DNA of 64,000 nt from Isoetes taiwanensis (GCA_021234155.1 JAJEKV010000071.1:4400483-4464482); one strand, 5' to 3'; positions 43,936 through 56,919 are shown, counted from the stretch's first letter. Numbers and translations: made by a program. The notes: generated from the letters alone by a model not told the origin.

Positions 43936-44535
43936 TCCCAATTTAATTGGATGATGGTTTAAGGATTAACACCATCCGTTGCCAACCCTAATCTGAGATT
44001 TCGTGGCTCCCTTCCAAATTCCCGCCACGTTTCATCAATATGCTTCCATTGCTTGCAGTCACTAACTACGCGAAGTACATTGTCACTCGACGCATTAGCG
44101 GCACACCAACCCATGAGCGAAGCTAGAGATTCACATCGAAACAATAGCCTTATGCGAGGGATCAATGGAGAGTAGCGAACCACCTTCATCGGGACGGTCT
44201 TTCCCTTGGCATCTGCACTGTACCTAGAGGCACCACATTTAGGGCATGTTTCTGTGTTCTTGTAGATGTCATTCGGATAATATACCATGCAATCATTTGG
44301 ACAAGCGTGAATCTTATGGTAGCCTAAACCAGTAGCTGCCAATATATTTTTTATTTCATTGCGACTTTTGGGCATAGTGTTCCCTTGTGGGAGTATTTTC
44401 TCTTGCAATAACCTGCATAAAACAGACCTTTACGTATACATTCAACTGCAAATTCAATAAGTCAAGTGATTGCAATTGTACTTACTCTAACAAAGCCGTA
44501 ACACTGGCATTGCTCCATTTGAATTTGGCTTGAAG
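43936..44535 (-). pseudogene. CACTA transposase (tnp2/Transposase_21) fragment
   Basis: On the minus strand the first piece (44535-44486) reads KFKWSNASVTALL. A short GT-AG intron (44485-44413) follows, then an open frame to 43959: LPQGNTMPKSRNEIKNIL, GLGYHKIHACPNDCMVYY, CPKCGASRY, VVRYSPLIPRIRLLF and WRE...PRNLRLGLATDGVNP. This is the conserved N-terminal part of the tnp2 transposase, with its CPNDC and CPKC cysteines. It stops right after DGVNP with a TAA where the family continues FG. The catalytic remainder is missing. Intron position and frame are kept, so truncation rather than long decay ended it. Confidence 0.88.
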
Positions 44536-44691
44536 GTTTAATATCAATAAAGACTAGTTACGGTGCCCAGCGTTGCTGGCCATCGTATGGGACCTGTAAA
44601 CAACGTTGGGCATCATGTGGGGACTTGTAAATGTTGATGGGAGTTCCATTTATACTATTTGTTTTGGGTTGGGAGGGGGCACCATTGTGCA

Positions 44692-45908
44692 TCTTATATT
44701 ATAATGTTATAGCGTAAGTATGTCATGAATGAAACCCTAATTTGGATGGTTGAGATCATCCGATTGCATTCGGAGGTCGAGATTTATCGCACGACTTCCC
44801 TCCACCATGATTGGCCATGCTCTAATGTCTGAAGAGGAAAGGGAAAGGGAAAAGGGAGGAGAAAATGGCAAAGTGAAAGGCAAAAAGGCACGGGTAAAAA
44901 GGAAAGAAAGAAAGGAAAAAAGGAAAGCGAAAAGAGCACGAAAAAGGGAAAGGAAAATAAAGAAAAAAAGGACACTATGAAAAGGAGAAGATGGAAAGGA
45001 TGAGGATAGGAGTAAAAGGGAAGTTGAAAAGGGGATGAGGAAAAGGGTAGAGAAAAGGGAAGAAAAGGGATAGGGAAAGGAAAAGGTAAAAGAAAGGGGG
45101 AGGAGGAGGGAGTGAAAAGGAACACTGGGAAAGGGGAAAAGTAAAAAGATGGGGAAAGGAGGAAAAGGGAGGAGATAAAGGCAAAGTGAAAGGCAAAAAG
45201 GCACCGGATAAAAGGGGAAAAGGAAATAGAAAATAGCACAAAAAGAGAAAGGAAAAGTAAGAGAGAGAAAATAAAGGAAAAATGACACTATGAAAAGGAG
45301 AAGAGGGAAAGGGTGAGGACAGGAGTAAAAGGGAAGGGAAAAAGGGATGAGGGAAAATGGTAGAGAGAAGGGAAGGGAAAAGGAAAGGAAAATGGAAAGG
45401 GAAAAAAGGAGAGGAGGGAGGAGCCGAAAAAGGGACAAAGGGGAAAGGGGAGAGAAAAAAAAAAGGTGGGGAAAGGATAAAAAAGGAAGGGAAAAAGGAC
45501 ACGAAAAAAAAAAGGAAAGAGAAAAGGGGAGGAGAGAAGGGATGGAAAGGGTAAAAGGAAAAAGCGAGGGGAGGGGCAAAAGGGAAAAAGGGCATGGGGA
45601 AAAGAGGAAGAGAAAAGAAGGAGAGAAACGGAAAAAAAGAAGAGAAAGGAGGGAGGAAAGGGGGAAGGGAAAAAGAAAAGAACAAATGAGGGAGGAAAGG
45701 GAAAGAAAAAGACTACGAGAAAAAGGGAAGAGGGAAAGGGTGGGCAAAGGGAAGGAATAAATGGCACTGTAAAAAGGGGAAGCGAAATAAAGGGAAGGGA
45801 AAAAAAACATGAGAAAAAGAAAGGGAAAAAAGAAATAAAAAGGAGGCGGAAGAGAGAAAAATGGAAGGGAAAAAGGGCACGAAAAAAATCGGAATAGAGA
45901 AAGGGTCG
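44692..45908 (+). repeat. Polypurine-tract repeat, left part
   Basis: It opens with ATCTTATATTATAATGTTAT, then a 130-bp unique leader (TTTGGATGGTTGAGATCATC..., GATTGGCCATGCT), then about 1.07 kb of nearly pure purine (GGGAAAAGG, GGGAAAGG and GAAAGGAAA words) from about 44835. The leader recurs at 63170. Long frames here (for example 406 codons antisense) exist only because polypyrimidine lacks stop codons. A solo LTR interrupts it at 45909, and the tract resumes at 60980. Confidence 0.88.
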
Positions 45909-46082
45909 TGTGGCGCCCAAAGACAAAGATATCGGTCCAGTGATCGCATCTTCGCAATCACACGCACGCCGCCCACACCACCAACCGCGGTACGCCGACG
46001 TGTAGCCAGGCTAGTAGCCCCTAGGGGGCAACTTGCTAGGTATGTGCATTTCTTATTAATGTGCACATGCACATTTATTAAG

Positions 46083-46172
46083 GTGCACACATTTCCATAT
46101 GGGCACATTTAGATGCACACATTTCCATGTGGGCACATTTGGGTGCACACATTTCCATGTGGGCACATTTGG
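46083..46172. repeat. 31-bp tandem repeat, three copies, in the solo LTR
   Basis: Three copies of GTGCACACATTTCCATRTGG plus GCACATTT, at about 46083, 46114 and 46145. They lie upstream of the TATA-like box, in the presumed U3 region, so an enhancer role is possible. Confidence 0.75.
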
Positions 46173-47639
46173 CCACCTAGCCATTAAAGGCAAGTGGGCC
46201 CATTCCCAATTATCCCACATGCCTAAAGGGGATAATTGGAAACCCTAGCTTACCCCCCTTGTCTATTTAAGTAGGAGAACCCTAACTTGCCAATTTTTCG
46301 TTCCTAGGGTTTTGGAGCTCTGTTTTGCATTAGAGGTAATTTGAGATCTCCTTTTGTCCCCATAAGAATCCTCCAATAGAATGAGTTCTCTACATCAAAA
46401 CCGCATTAATGCGAAAAGACACAACTTCATTGATGTCGTTTTTTCCTATAACTTTTTGATCTACTCATGAAAATGTCAAGGCTTTGTTGCATTAGATGCG
46501 TAATGAAAAGATCTTTCAAGTGATATATGGTTATGATGTATTTCAATATAAGCCATATGTGTTAACCTTGAAAAATATGGTTTTTTGCTCTTTTCTTATA
46601 TATTTACATCCCAAAAGATATAACAATGGGTTGTCATTAGAAAGATCTTGAGGAGACGAATCCATTGCCATAAATAGTCTTCGAATCGGAGTTTTTGATC
46701 AAAAGTTATAGTAGAAAAATGACACCGCAAAAGTTAGTTAGAAATTAACACCATCACGCCACATAATATTGGAATAAAATACACTTTGGAGCTCTTCTCT
46801 TATTGGACAGTTTAAAAAGTCGATGTGGCTTTTAAGCATCCCTTAATGGGACAAAATGAGATCTCAATTACTTCACGATGCCCCAAAGGGTCAAAACCGC
46901 CTCCCGGCACTGGCTGGAGAGAATTGCATCATTAGTTTTCCTTGATTCGAGCATCTCAAATAGGATGGTCGAGCTTTAGGTCGGGAGGAGGAACTCAAGG
47001 ATCGGTATTTAGGCAATTTAATAGTCTAAACCCCATTTTCAGCCATCGAATGTCCGGAGGGTTTAGCCTCTTAAATTGCCCATAGCAGCTTAACCCTCTA
47101 GATCTCTAGATAGTAGATTCTAACTAAAGAACCTAACTCTATGATGTAGATTAGATCTAGTTCTTTAGTTCTCTGTGGAAGTATATGGATGATGTATCTC
47201 TATGAACTCCTTGTATTGGGAAGGGGGTAGAGACCTAAAAGCTTTGTAGTTGATGCTCCTAGAGTAGCCTCTCTAGCACTTTGTAGATTCTACGTGTACA
47301 AGAACCAAACCTTTGTGGGTGGAGGGGCCGACGGGCTAAGAAGGAGATTCATGTTTCGACTCTTGAACGATCCCTCACGGTGTGTAAGGCCTCACAGGGG
47401 ATCATTGTGACTAGGTCCGATGGCTCACCATCGAGTGGGTGAGGCATGGACCGACACCCTGAAGTGGTGTACACTTTCCAGTGGGGTTCCCCGATCACGG
47501 CAAAGGCCCTCTAGTCACCTTCATTAGAGTTTTTGAGATCAAATAAGGGCCCTTACTCGATGCCACTAAAAAGCTCGCGGCCAATGGGGAGCCGAGCCGT
47601 ATTTAACTTTTCTAATCGAAGTTTGGTTTCGTTTCCGTG

Positions 47640-49090
47640 TGTCAATCACATCGTAGCCGGTGAATGTCCGTGCCTTTGGCTTCGGGTGTCGATACACACG
47701 TGGCAATTATAACGTTAGCTCATACCAATTCCCCGCAGTGTTTTCCACAACGAGTTTGCGCCAAGATAGGTTCGGCCAAAAGCGAGCCGGTTCACTTCGA
47801 ACTGCCCGACGCTACGCTAAGGGAGTTTCACCCACGAAAAACTTCGCATCAAGGTAAAATCACAGAGTAGCCTTCTAGTATTTCGATTCCGCTCCCATTA
47901 TTCGATTTGAATTTCAGATCAGATGGCTATAAAGCTCTATCCTGACGGAATGAGTTTGAAAGCCGTGTGAGGTATCGGCCAGGGAGCTTTGTTACACTCC
48001 GCAACCGCAATGCGAGGTGAATGGCGAAGTCAAAAGATGCGGGAGGAAATGATGTTTCTGACATTGGAAGGCTTTGGTATTCATTTCGATCAGCAAAGAG
48101 ATATTTGTACAAGTAAGGCATGTATACACTCCAAAGCGGATATGGCAAAAAGAAAAATAAGCAAGTTTAATTTAACTTTCCCACCGATTTAGAAGCAAAT
48201 TGTGAGTATGTAATTCTATGCAATCAATATTCAAATTAGTTGATTATTTATCAGTTCATTCCCATTCTCTCAGTTTGTGTATATCCGATGGAGAACACTC
48301 TTCTCTTCACACTCGATAAGCAAAGTGTTTTCCATTGCTTTCACCAAGATATGGGTCGCTTTTGCTTGTTGTTCAAGGTAGCACACCAAGATGTTCGAGA
48401 GAAAGGGGTATATGGTTTCGAGGTATGAATACTCTCCACGAAGATCCAAGCTAATCGAGCTTCCATTGCCTAGCTCGTCCGATTTATATCGCAGCCTCTG
48501 GATGCCACTTCTATCTTATTAGCACGGAGTAAGTTGTCGCAGAAATGTTACCGGCATTGAAGGAGAAGGAGGGAGTCTCAGGGCATGTGAAGATAAATTT
48601 AGGAATTGATCCGTTCATTGCCATATTCAAGAGCGGAAACCAATGTAAAGAAGACCTTGAAGATGTTTACAGTTCAAAAACCGGCCGGATAGTTTTTTAG
48701 ATAGTGTATTTCTTGAAGGTTGGAGTGCTCGACTTCGATGGAGCTGAATGTAACTAATGCGTGATAAGTCGAGACACGGTTCGTTCAGATATTGCATTCG
48801 AAGCAAACTCAGATGTCACTTTTAAGTATAGGAGATGGCTTAAATGTCCGTGAAGGAAGAAAGTACGCCCGATTCTGTCGAACAAGATGACAATGATGGC
48901 ACTCATTCGATTTGTCATAGACTTGAACATTCATAAGGATAATCACCGCTCAAAAAAGTCCGAGAGCGAGAGCGCAGTGGTCTCTATTCGATGTTGGCCA
49001 ATTGGAGTTTGAGACAGACTTAAACTTCTTCCATTTCATGATAGATGGCGAGAAGGTGGAAAGCCGCAGAGAAAGAATGCTATAAATTGT
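47640..49090 (+). other. Fragmentary plus-strand ORFs of the TIR element
   Basis: Short open stretches at 47664-47870, 47989-48192 (EWRSQKMREEMMFLTLEGFG...) and 48240-48428 (ENTLLFTLDKQSVFHCFHQD). Another frame near 48590-48760 reads INLGIDPFIAIFKSGNQCKE and VGVLDFDGAECN. They look like pieces of real but decayed exons, since composition is even and the stops are scattered. I know no family for them. 49090-49500 holds nothing recognised. Confidence 0.3.
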
Positions 49091-49510
49091 ATCATGCATG
49101 CCCCCAAAGTCATATCTGTATATGAATCTATCTAATATAAATATAAGTGATTGTTAGCGTAGATCTATTGTATATTAATTGCAAACATTTGCTTTCATTG
49201 GGATATAAGACTTAAAGTAGCCATGTTATATTTACCAACTCACGATTGTGGATGTGTTTTTCGTGCTACTTACGGAAATTGTGGCTCTCATAAAATATGG
49301 AAGGGGCCATTTTCGTGCAAGTAGCCACGGGTCTTGAAAATGTGCATAACATAAAAAAAAGGGTATATTCGCACCGCATACCGGTCGAAATTGTGAATAG
49401 GAATAACCTTATCGAAGTCTTGTTTTTAACCAGAGCGGGTCTTTAATTTCTGCATAAGCATAAATTAAGGAAGTGTTATTTTAAGATCGTTGCCACGTTC
49501 TTAGTCTCTA

Positions 49511-50206
49511 TTGCAAATCAAGCCGCTAAAAGCTCACATTCTAAGTGTCATAAATCGAGGCATTTGCTCCACGAGAATGGCAAATAGCGGGTCGATAAGG
49601 CATGGGAGTACATTTAGCACATGGTATGACAAAATAGTGGAGAAAAGAATCGGGATTTTAAAATTGAGAAACATATCCTCAAGAGTTCGAGGAGGAGTTA
49701 GAGGAGCCGAAGTGGATGCAACCACTTTGTGTATAATAATTTTTGCCCTCGGTGCGAGACATTATGGCAGAGTGTAGGGTTTTCTTGATGCATATGGCGG
49801 CATCCTTCATAGCTTCATGGCTGGAGCCGGTCCTCGACGTGAAACCATGTCTCGTGGATCGGGTTTGCCTTCACTAAGCATCCAAGCTTTTCTTAAGATG
49901 TTTCCGAAACCTGATCATGACCGAATAAGAAGGTTCTTGAAGAAACTACCTGCAGAACTGTTCAGGCAAGAGGGGAAGGAAAGTTTTTTCGGCCTAGATA
50001 TCATGTTCAGCACATACATGATTTACACTAAGCCAAGCAAAGATGCAGTTCTTCTTCAAGTGCAAGTGTCACAAAAACAACGCCCGCCCACCAAAAGAGG
50101 AGCCGCCAGATCCCGAGAAGAGAAGTCAGATCGAAAAAATGAGGAGATCGAGGTTGTGGAACAGAGGTCTCCGAAAAGTTATCTACTTGGGGGCTATCGT
50201 GGCTAA
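49511..50206 (+). pseudogene. Unknown ORF of the TIR element, one in-frame stop
   Basis: A single frame is open from 49511 to 50206 except for a TAG at 49775-49777. Notable blocks are RVRGGVRGAEVDATTLCIII, GGILHSFMAGAGPRRETMSR, SLSIQAFLKMFPKPDHDRIR and FLKKLPAELFRQ. After about 50040 a second frame looks more protein-like (FFKCKCHKNNARPPKEEPPD, then LGAIVAKHIPSM), suggesting a frameshift. The CxC cluster followed by a Pro/Glu-rich basic stretch could be a small metal-binding region. The product is unknown. It is probably the best-preserved plus-strand gene of the element. Confidence 0.4.
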
Positions 50207-50539
50207 GCATATCCCATCCATGTAGGTGGGAAACCATACTTGTTGCCGTGGACATATCCGGGCGACGGGGTTGAGAGAAGACGAGATATTGGGCCAGATA
50301 TATGCCCATGTTGTAGGCCTGGGAGGACTTATAGACTTTGAGACCGATGTCCTGCACAAATGATGGAGGCCGGTGGATTTATGATGGATCCTCAATACCT
50401 CCAGAGGATGCATTTGAAATTGTTATGCGACAGAAGCTGAAGGTGGTATGAAGCAAGGGAAAGATGTCAAATTTGAAGTCGCTAGCTCTTCAAACACCGC
50501 TCAATTCATAGAACGTGAGCCGTCAAGTCCGCTTTCAAA

Positions 50540-51112
50540 ATAACAAATTTGTTGTCGAACGGGACAAAAAGAGAGGTATTTATCTGGTTTCATTTTCTAT
50601 TTCTTCTTGAATCTGGATGTTTCTTTTTATGTGAGTTATTTATTGATGACTTACATTGCAAGGCATCGAGAGTCACCCTAGGTAGGGGCCAAGATGTGTA
50701 CATTATATGGGCTACCTTCACAGGGGGAAATTATTGTGTTTCACAATAAATATAGTCCATCCGGAGTCTGGGGAGGTCCTCAAGCTTAAGGCTCTGTCAT
50801 TAGGCGGCAACCACGTGCCCCTAGCCTCAAACTATGATCGAGTGGTAGCAGAGATAGGGCTATCGAATGTATGTCTTCGGGGGGCTTCAAAATGTACTCA
50901 CTGTCCTTGCAAATAAAGCGGCTCTAAGTTTTGGGTGGAGCGGACAAGGAACATCATGCGCTTGTCACGTGCGGTATGTAGGACCCCGACATATTGTACA
51001 AGTAGATGCAATTGGGGCTGGAGTAAAAGAAGAGGACTTAGAAGATTTTGATTCGCATACTACAGAGCCCCGATGCCAAGAAAAGGAAATGTACTTAAAA
51101 ACTTATGTATGA
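50540..51112 (+). other. Further unknown ORF pieces
   Basis: Frames at 50707-50916 (NIVHPESGEVLKLKALSLGG) and 50867-51112 (acidic C-terminus KEEDLEDFDSHTTEPRCQEK) overlap by about 50 bases. They may be one gene with a frameshift. There are no recognised motifs. Confidence 0.25.
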
Positions 51113-51279
51113 ATATAATGTCTTTTCTATAAATTGTCTTTTCTATAATGTATCAATTGTTTTCATATGACTTAAATTGCTTTTGTATGAATGTTCATTT
51201 ATGATATTCATTAATTGTTAGACTTCAATGTGAGCAATAAATCCTTGTTAGATGTATATGTTAGGTATTCTTTAATGGT

Positions 51280-51640
51280 GGCTACGGTCACGAAAGCAAG
51301 GATGTGATGATGTCGCCAGCTTTGTCCGTACATTTCGCGACCGCGCCTTGCCAGGTGCCGAAAACAAAGGTGATGCGGCAATTTTGGACTACCCTATTTG
51401 GCCCGCGTGGCTACGGTCGCGATGCTTCGGGGGTTTTTGGACCGCCCGATTTTAAGACCGTATTCGCGGTGAAAACAGCCTAATCTGCGGTTTTTGACTG
51501 ACCCTATTTACCCGGCAGGGATACGGTCGCAAAACAGTATCTCGTAGTTTTGGACTGCCCTATTTACATCAAGTTATTTCACGGTAAAACAAAGCTATGT
51601 CAGCCGATTTTGGACTGCCCGTTGCACCGCGGCTTCTGGA
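51280..51640. repeat. 60-bp dyad minisatellite, block 1
   Basis: About five degenerate units with GTGGCTACGGTCRCGA, then TTTTGGACTRCCCTATTT. The GACCG...CGGTC core forms an imperfect dyad. It belongs to the same family as the blocks at 53255, 55490 and 56920. Confidence 0.65.
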
Positions 51641-53254
51641 GAACATTTTTCAATTAATGGGGTTTTATGGGATCCCGGGACAGACAATATTGCTTAATTG
51701 AATTTCTTCTCCTTGCTAAAATCCGCTCATGTCCCATGAAGGCGCTTAGCTCAAATCCTTACAAATGAGGCGCTGGACCACGCCGTAATGTTGATGAGGT
51801 TGGTTACTAGCAAATACCACTCATTCCAATCATGCAGGGCGAGGCGCTATTCCCATCACAAGCCAGTATGGACGAGGAGGTTGTCCTTACGTAAGACTTC
51901 GGCAAACCTTGAATGTCAGTCCACACTATTAGTAATAGTGTGACGTATTGATATTTCGAAACCCGACCGTGCTTCCTGTACGGGCCACCTGCCGAGCTAC
52001 CGCAAGGTTGTTAGAAGGAGTTTTCTCGTGACGCAACTGTCCGCCATACAATATTCCAGCTCCAGATGATCGTATTGTGGTAGCAAGTGACACAGCCTGA
52101 TCCAATAAACCACCGCTACCGCTCACCTCGAGCGGAGACATTGAGGAAGCCACGGTCATACGTCAGGTGGCCTGTGTTGATGTCATCCTTATGTCCCAAG
52201 ACGAGTCACTAAGCCATTCCAGGTCAGGTAATGAGCTGGATTAATGTTGAAACCATGGGGGTCTACACATCGCCGTGTGCTTTGGCCGGCTGACCAGGCC
52301 AAGGGCCCTGCTGGCTCATGAATCGCTATCTCCTCGCCCCCGTGACGCTGGGACCACTATTGCATTCCCAAACGCTTAAGTGTGCTGGTGGGGGAGGAAG
52401 AACACAGATCATGGAAGTGCAAAGATGACCCGCGATCACCCGGTCCAAAGATGATCGCCAGGATCGACGGACCAAGAAGAGCATCACTGTTCAAAGAAGA
52501 CCACCGGATCACCACTTCAAAGAAGATCATCGCGGGACCAGCATGTTGATCCCGGAACCCTAGTTCGAAAGTAGAAAAAGGTTCTAGGAAGCCCCGGGCG
52601 AAATGTGAACCCAGGCCTAAGAATCCGGAGCCGGCAAAGCCTCCCAGGCTTGTTCCCACGAGACAAGCTGAGAGAGATGCAAAAAGGAGACCTGGATAAG
52701 CTGGTAATAAGCTGAAGCCTAAGGAAGGAGCCTAGTGTTAGATACGGTGGCCTCCCAGAAGATGAAGGGTGCTCCTCCCGGCACTCCGTGCTTTGAGGGA
52801 GACTGCATCGGCAGGGCACGCACTCCAACCTCCGATTCCCAAGCTTGCCTTCGCTAGGAATGGTCAAAGCTGAGATGGAAATTATTGAGAGGAGGAAGGA
52901 AGCAAGGAGCAAGAGGAGGGGACAGAGCACCAGACTCGCCTGATGGTGGAGGAGGAGAATAGAATCCGCAGAGGCCTTGGACATACTGCAAGAGGCGTGC
53001 CAGAGGCTCATCTAATTAGCCTTTTTGAGGATTGGTCCTTGTGTAATAAAGGGACGCAGCACGTAAGTGTGCCAACGATTATGCTTTTAGCTAGATACTT
53101 CCGTGGATGCCTCCCTTAGCATCCTTTTTGTAACACTTTTTTTTGTCTCTTAATATATGAGTGTTTTTTAGTATTTATCGTCATGAGTGTTTTTATATTT
53201 ATCCGTAATTATTTGCAATTCTATTTATTGCTACTGTGCATTTATCTACTAGTG
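51641..53254. other. No recognisable gene
   Basis: GC-richer than its surroundings, with only shadow ORFs on either strand. Short motifs such as AAAGAAGATCATCGC and AAAGAAGACCACCGG recur at 52430-52540. It could be a further inserted repeat, but no ends are visible. Confidence 0.35.
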
Positions 53255-53520
53255 TTGACCGTGGCCACGCGGCGAAAATGACTATTCCATATTCTACATG
53301 GGAAGGTCTATTTCAGCACCGTGGCCTGCGGCTAAAATGACTATTCCACATTCTTTTGGGAAAGTTTATTTCGCACCGGTAATATGGCGAAAAAATAGTG
53401 GTTCCAAAGTTTTGAGGGCAATTCGCGCACCGCGACTACGGCGGATAAACGCACTATTCCACACATTGCTAAGAGAATGCCGAATCGAATTTAGAATCTA
53501 CACGTAGGGAAAATGGCCAA
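53255..53520. repeat. 60-bp dyad minisatellite, block 2
   Basis: Four units near 53260, 53321, 53376 and 53429: CACCGTGGCCWCGCGGCGAAAATGACTATTCC... followed by CATTCTTTTGGGAAAGTTTA and TTTCGCACCG. The period is 55-60 bp. Confidence 0.7.
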
Positions 53521-55479
53521 GAGCTTTCCAAATTGAAAATGTCTCGGTAAATAGACGCGGGATCACATGTATCACTTATGGTTACATACTTATAACTCAT
53601 ATAAGAGGCATAGCATGTACATAGAACTCATATAAGAGGTATAAAGATACATGAATGAAGAAGCTCATTCGGCGACGGGATCATCATTAAAACGTAGTTG
53701 AGTGATGCGATTAATCTCAGACGCCACGCTCTAGAACCCTCCAAAGGTGGATAATAACACGATAAAACCCTCCGGAAGAACGATTTCGGCCCTCTGCTAC
53801 TCCTTCCAGCCAGGGATCAAGGGGGATACCCCTCTGAGAACATCTATGAAGATCATTATATGTCATAGTGCAAGTAATGGAGTCCATATCTTCGGGACGA
53901 GGAGGCGGGAGACATAGCAAATGGACGCCTTTCCGCATTGAGTGGAACCCTACTTATATCGAACAAAAATTATTGACATGCAATCAGAAAAAAGATTATT
54001 GGTTATACATACGAGTAATGTACAAAATACACATGTATATAATGTAACGTATATAGCGTATATACATCTCGAAAGTATTGATTTAGGGGACTCTTCTCGA
54101 GATATTGTCACCAGCACCCCAAAGGATCTTTTTCTATCATGTACATTTGATGCTCTCTATTCCATATTAGATGGATGATAACATCGAAGGGATCGTGGAT
54201 AATAGCCAGGATTGAGAACGCCAGCTGGTCATCCAAAATTTCCATGGGTATTTCTCGCACAAGGACATCGCTTTTGAAATTTTCGTGATTCATCTTGCGG
54301 TGTAATGGAATCACGCTCGTGACCAGGAATGAGACCACATGGCTGGGGGATCTGGGAGGCCAATATTGCCACTTTCGGCAATTTGATGCATATTTATACC
54401 CACCAAAATTATTGATGGTATATACCCGTAAAATTATTGACCAGATATACATAGAAATTATTGATGGTATATACATACCAAAATTATTATCATATACATA
54501 CTTTGCATGGTACTCGTGATACGCGGAGCTACAATATGTAAATATAATGCACGATATAGCATATATACCTGATTTCTTTAAATAGGCATCTATGCCTTCA
54601 TTGTCTTTTTGTCAGCTTCTTGTTTGCATGCTCTTTGCCTCCCGGCCCGGCTTCTTGTTGCTCTTTGCCCCCCACCGTCTGCCTCCACTAGTTTCCTGCA
54701 AATGGTAACTTTGCAAGAACATCCTCACTGGCTGATCCAGGAATACCTCGCAATGCGGTATGTAGAGCTAATACGGCACTTTTGATGATTTTTTTTAACA
54801 ACTTTTGGGAGCATCGATGGCGTCCGGCCCAACCACGAGCTTGCAAGGCGGTACGATCAACTTCAAGTATCGTCGCTATACTGGCATCTCATCCCTCCTT
54901 TGGAGGGAGATCGAAATTCCTGAAATCAAAGCAAGGTTCCTTAAGTGCTTTGGGACTTCTTGAACCCCTGTGATTTAGAAGATAGGCTAGAACAGCTTGA
55001 AGGACATGCTTTTCCATGGTTTCATGGCCTACTCTCTGGCGGATCAAGATGTGCCTCTCCTGGTCATTCCTACTAATGAGAAGAATAGGATTTATATCCT
55101 CATTGAACTTTCTGACTTCCATTACAAATCTTTTTGTGGATATTGGTAAGCTCCTATTCCGCTCCCTTGACTTCAACATCCCGTGGTTATCGGCTCAGAT
55201 TCCCCACCCGATACAATTTGGGGATACACGGACCTATGGCTACATAGCACACAACACATAATACGTGACATATCAATGTGTGAAGATACTCCAATCGGAT
55301 CGGTATAAAAGATTTTCATAGAAATTAAGTATATAAGCTTAAGTGATTTCGCGGTAATTAAATAACAGCCCTATATTATCATGTATTATGTTGGCAATCT
55401 TACACTTTTAGTGTAATTGAATGGTTTCTTCTACCATTTTCCTTGAATGTTCTCATGTGAATGTTTTTATTTGTGGTCA
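53521..55479. other. No recognisable gene; short minus-strand frames
   Basis: Open minus-strand stretches occur at 53717-53938, 54108-54476 and 54889-55179 (RFVMEVRKFNEDINPILLIS, RQRVGHETMEKHVLQAVLAY). They are interrupted and match no family I know. A repeated ATTATTGATGGTATATAC word runs at 54405-54475. Confidence 0.3.
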
Positions 55480-55620
55480 TATTCTGGACCGTGGCCCACG
55501 TAGCGGTAAATCCTTCACTTAAAAATTATTGAAGCGCTTATTTTCAAGATGGTGGCTCACAAAGTACAATACGTGATCCAGCTTTTAGTTACAGGCCCAT
55601 CTTTCGCCACCACCAAAGCG
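55480..55620. repeat. 60-bp dyad minisatellite, block 3
   Basis: Two units: GGACCGTGGCCCACGTAGCGGTAAAT and then TTTTCAAGATGGTGGCTCAC, followed by GTGATCCAGCTTTTAGTTAC. That last word recurs at 57190 in block 4. Confidence 0.65.
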
Positions 55621-55729
55621 GGGTATAATACTTCAAAGATTATTGGTATTATTCTTCAACTTTCTTGGTATTATACTTCAACAAGATTAGTATTATACTT
55701 CAACATTATTGAGTCGTAGCTATAAATTC

Positions 55730-56165
55730 TTTCACCTTTGCTTTCACTTCTCACCTTTGTTCCATGTTTCACATTGCTTTCACTTCTCGTGTTTCTCACC
55801 TTGCTTTCACTTCACCTTGTGTTCCGCGGTTCTTTGCTGATTGATCTTGATCCTTGCTTCTTGCTCCTTCATCTTAGATTGCTACTTCATGCTACTTGGT
55901 CTTGTTCCCTTGCTCTTGATCTTGCTACTTGATCTTGTTCCTTGCTTCCTTGTTCCATGATCTTCCTTGTTCCTTGCTACTTCATCTACCTGGTTCTTGC
56001 TATTTGGTCTTCCTTGTTCCTTGATCTTCTTGCTCCTTGATCTTTTCTTGTTCCTTGCTTCTTCCTACTTGATCTTGACCCTTGTTCCTTGCTACTTGGT
56101 CCTCTTCCTTGCTTCTGCTTCCTTGTTCCTTGTTCCTTGCTTCCTCCTTGTTTTTTGCTTGCTTG
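55730..56165. repeat. Degenerate CTTGTTCCTTGCT low-complexity repeat
   Basis: About 430 bp of loosely repeated TTGTTCCTTGCT, TACTTGATCTTG and CTTCACCTTG words, strongly pyrimidine-rich. Open frames here on either strand are composition artefacts. Confidence 0.75.
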
Positions 56166-56919
56166 TGCAAATGATTGGACCTAATCCTCCCCCGGGCTAC
56201 CCGGAAGGTGCAAAGCATGCCCCTGTGCATTCTGCGGCGGCCCGGAATGGATGAGCTATGGGACCATTTCTAGAGTGGAGGTTCGCCACACCCCCACCAA
56301 GGAGCTTACAATGGAGTTGATCAACTTCATTCCGAGCGATTTGATTGTGGTCATGAGCCACGAGAGGGAAATTAATCCATCCAATGTTATAGGAGACTTG
56401 GAATGAGGGGAATGCTTGAACCCTCCTTATCCGGACGAGATGCTACAGCAATTGAGGCCTCTTCTTCGTCTTTGGATATTTAGCACTCTCTCCGGATGCA
56501 TACATATCGGAGTTCATTCATGAAATTTGTAGGGACACATGTATGGCCTTATTAGGGTGTACTACAACGGTACAACGGTTTTGTGGAGTTGGGTCCGCTC
56601 TTCTTCCGTGAGTATCATCCTCGGAATTACTTTTTCTAATGACTAGGTACCCCATATGGTGGGAAGAATCAGCTCGATGAGCGGAGCTCTTGATTCCTAA
56701 CCTTGGATGCATGGGTTACACCTCGCAGGGAAGGGGAAGGGGAAGGGTTAGGAACCTGGGGAACGTTACTAGGACATAATCGCCGTGGTCTCTCTAGTAA
56801 CCTTTGCTATCTATCATAAATATTTCATATGATAACCGTGATAATATGTTCTATAAATATTCTCTAATATGTTAATATGTTCTCTAATATGTTAATATTC
56901 TAGTTATCGCTGATGGCCC

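Noticed and set aside
44737-45957. 406-codon antisense frame, and similar long frames nearby
   Set aside because: It is the complement of the polypurine tract. Polypyrimidine codons (Phe, Ser, Leu, Pro) cannot form stops, so length has no meaning here.
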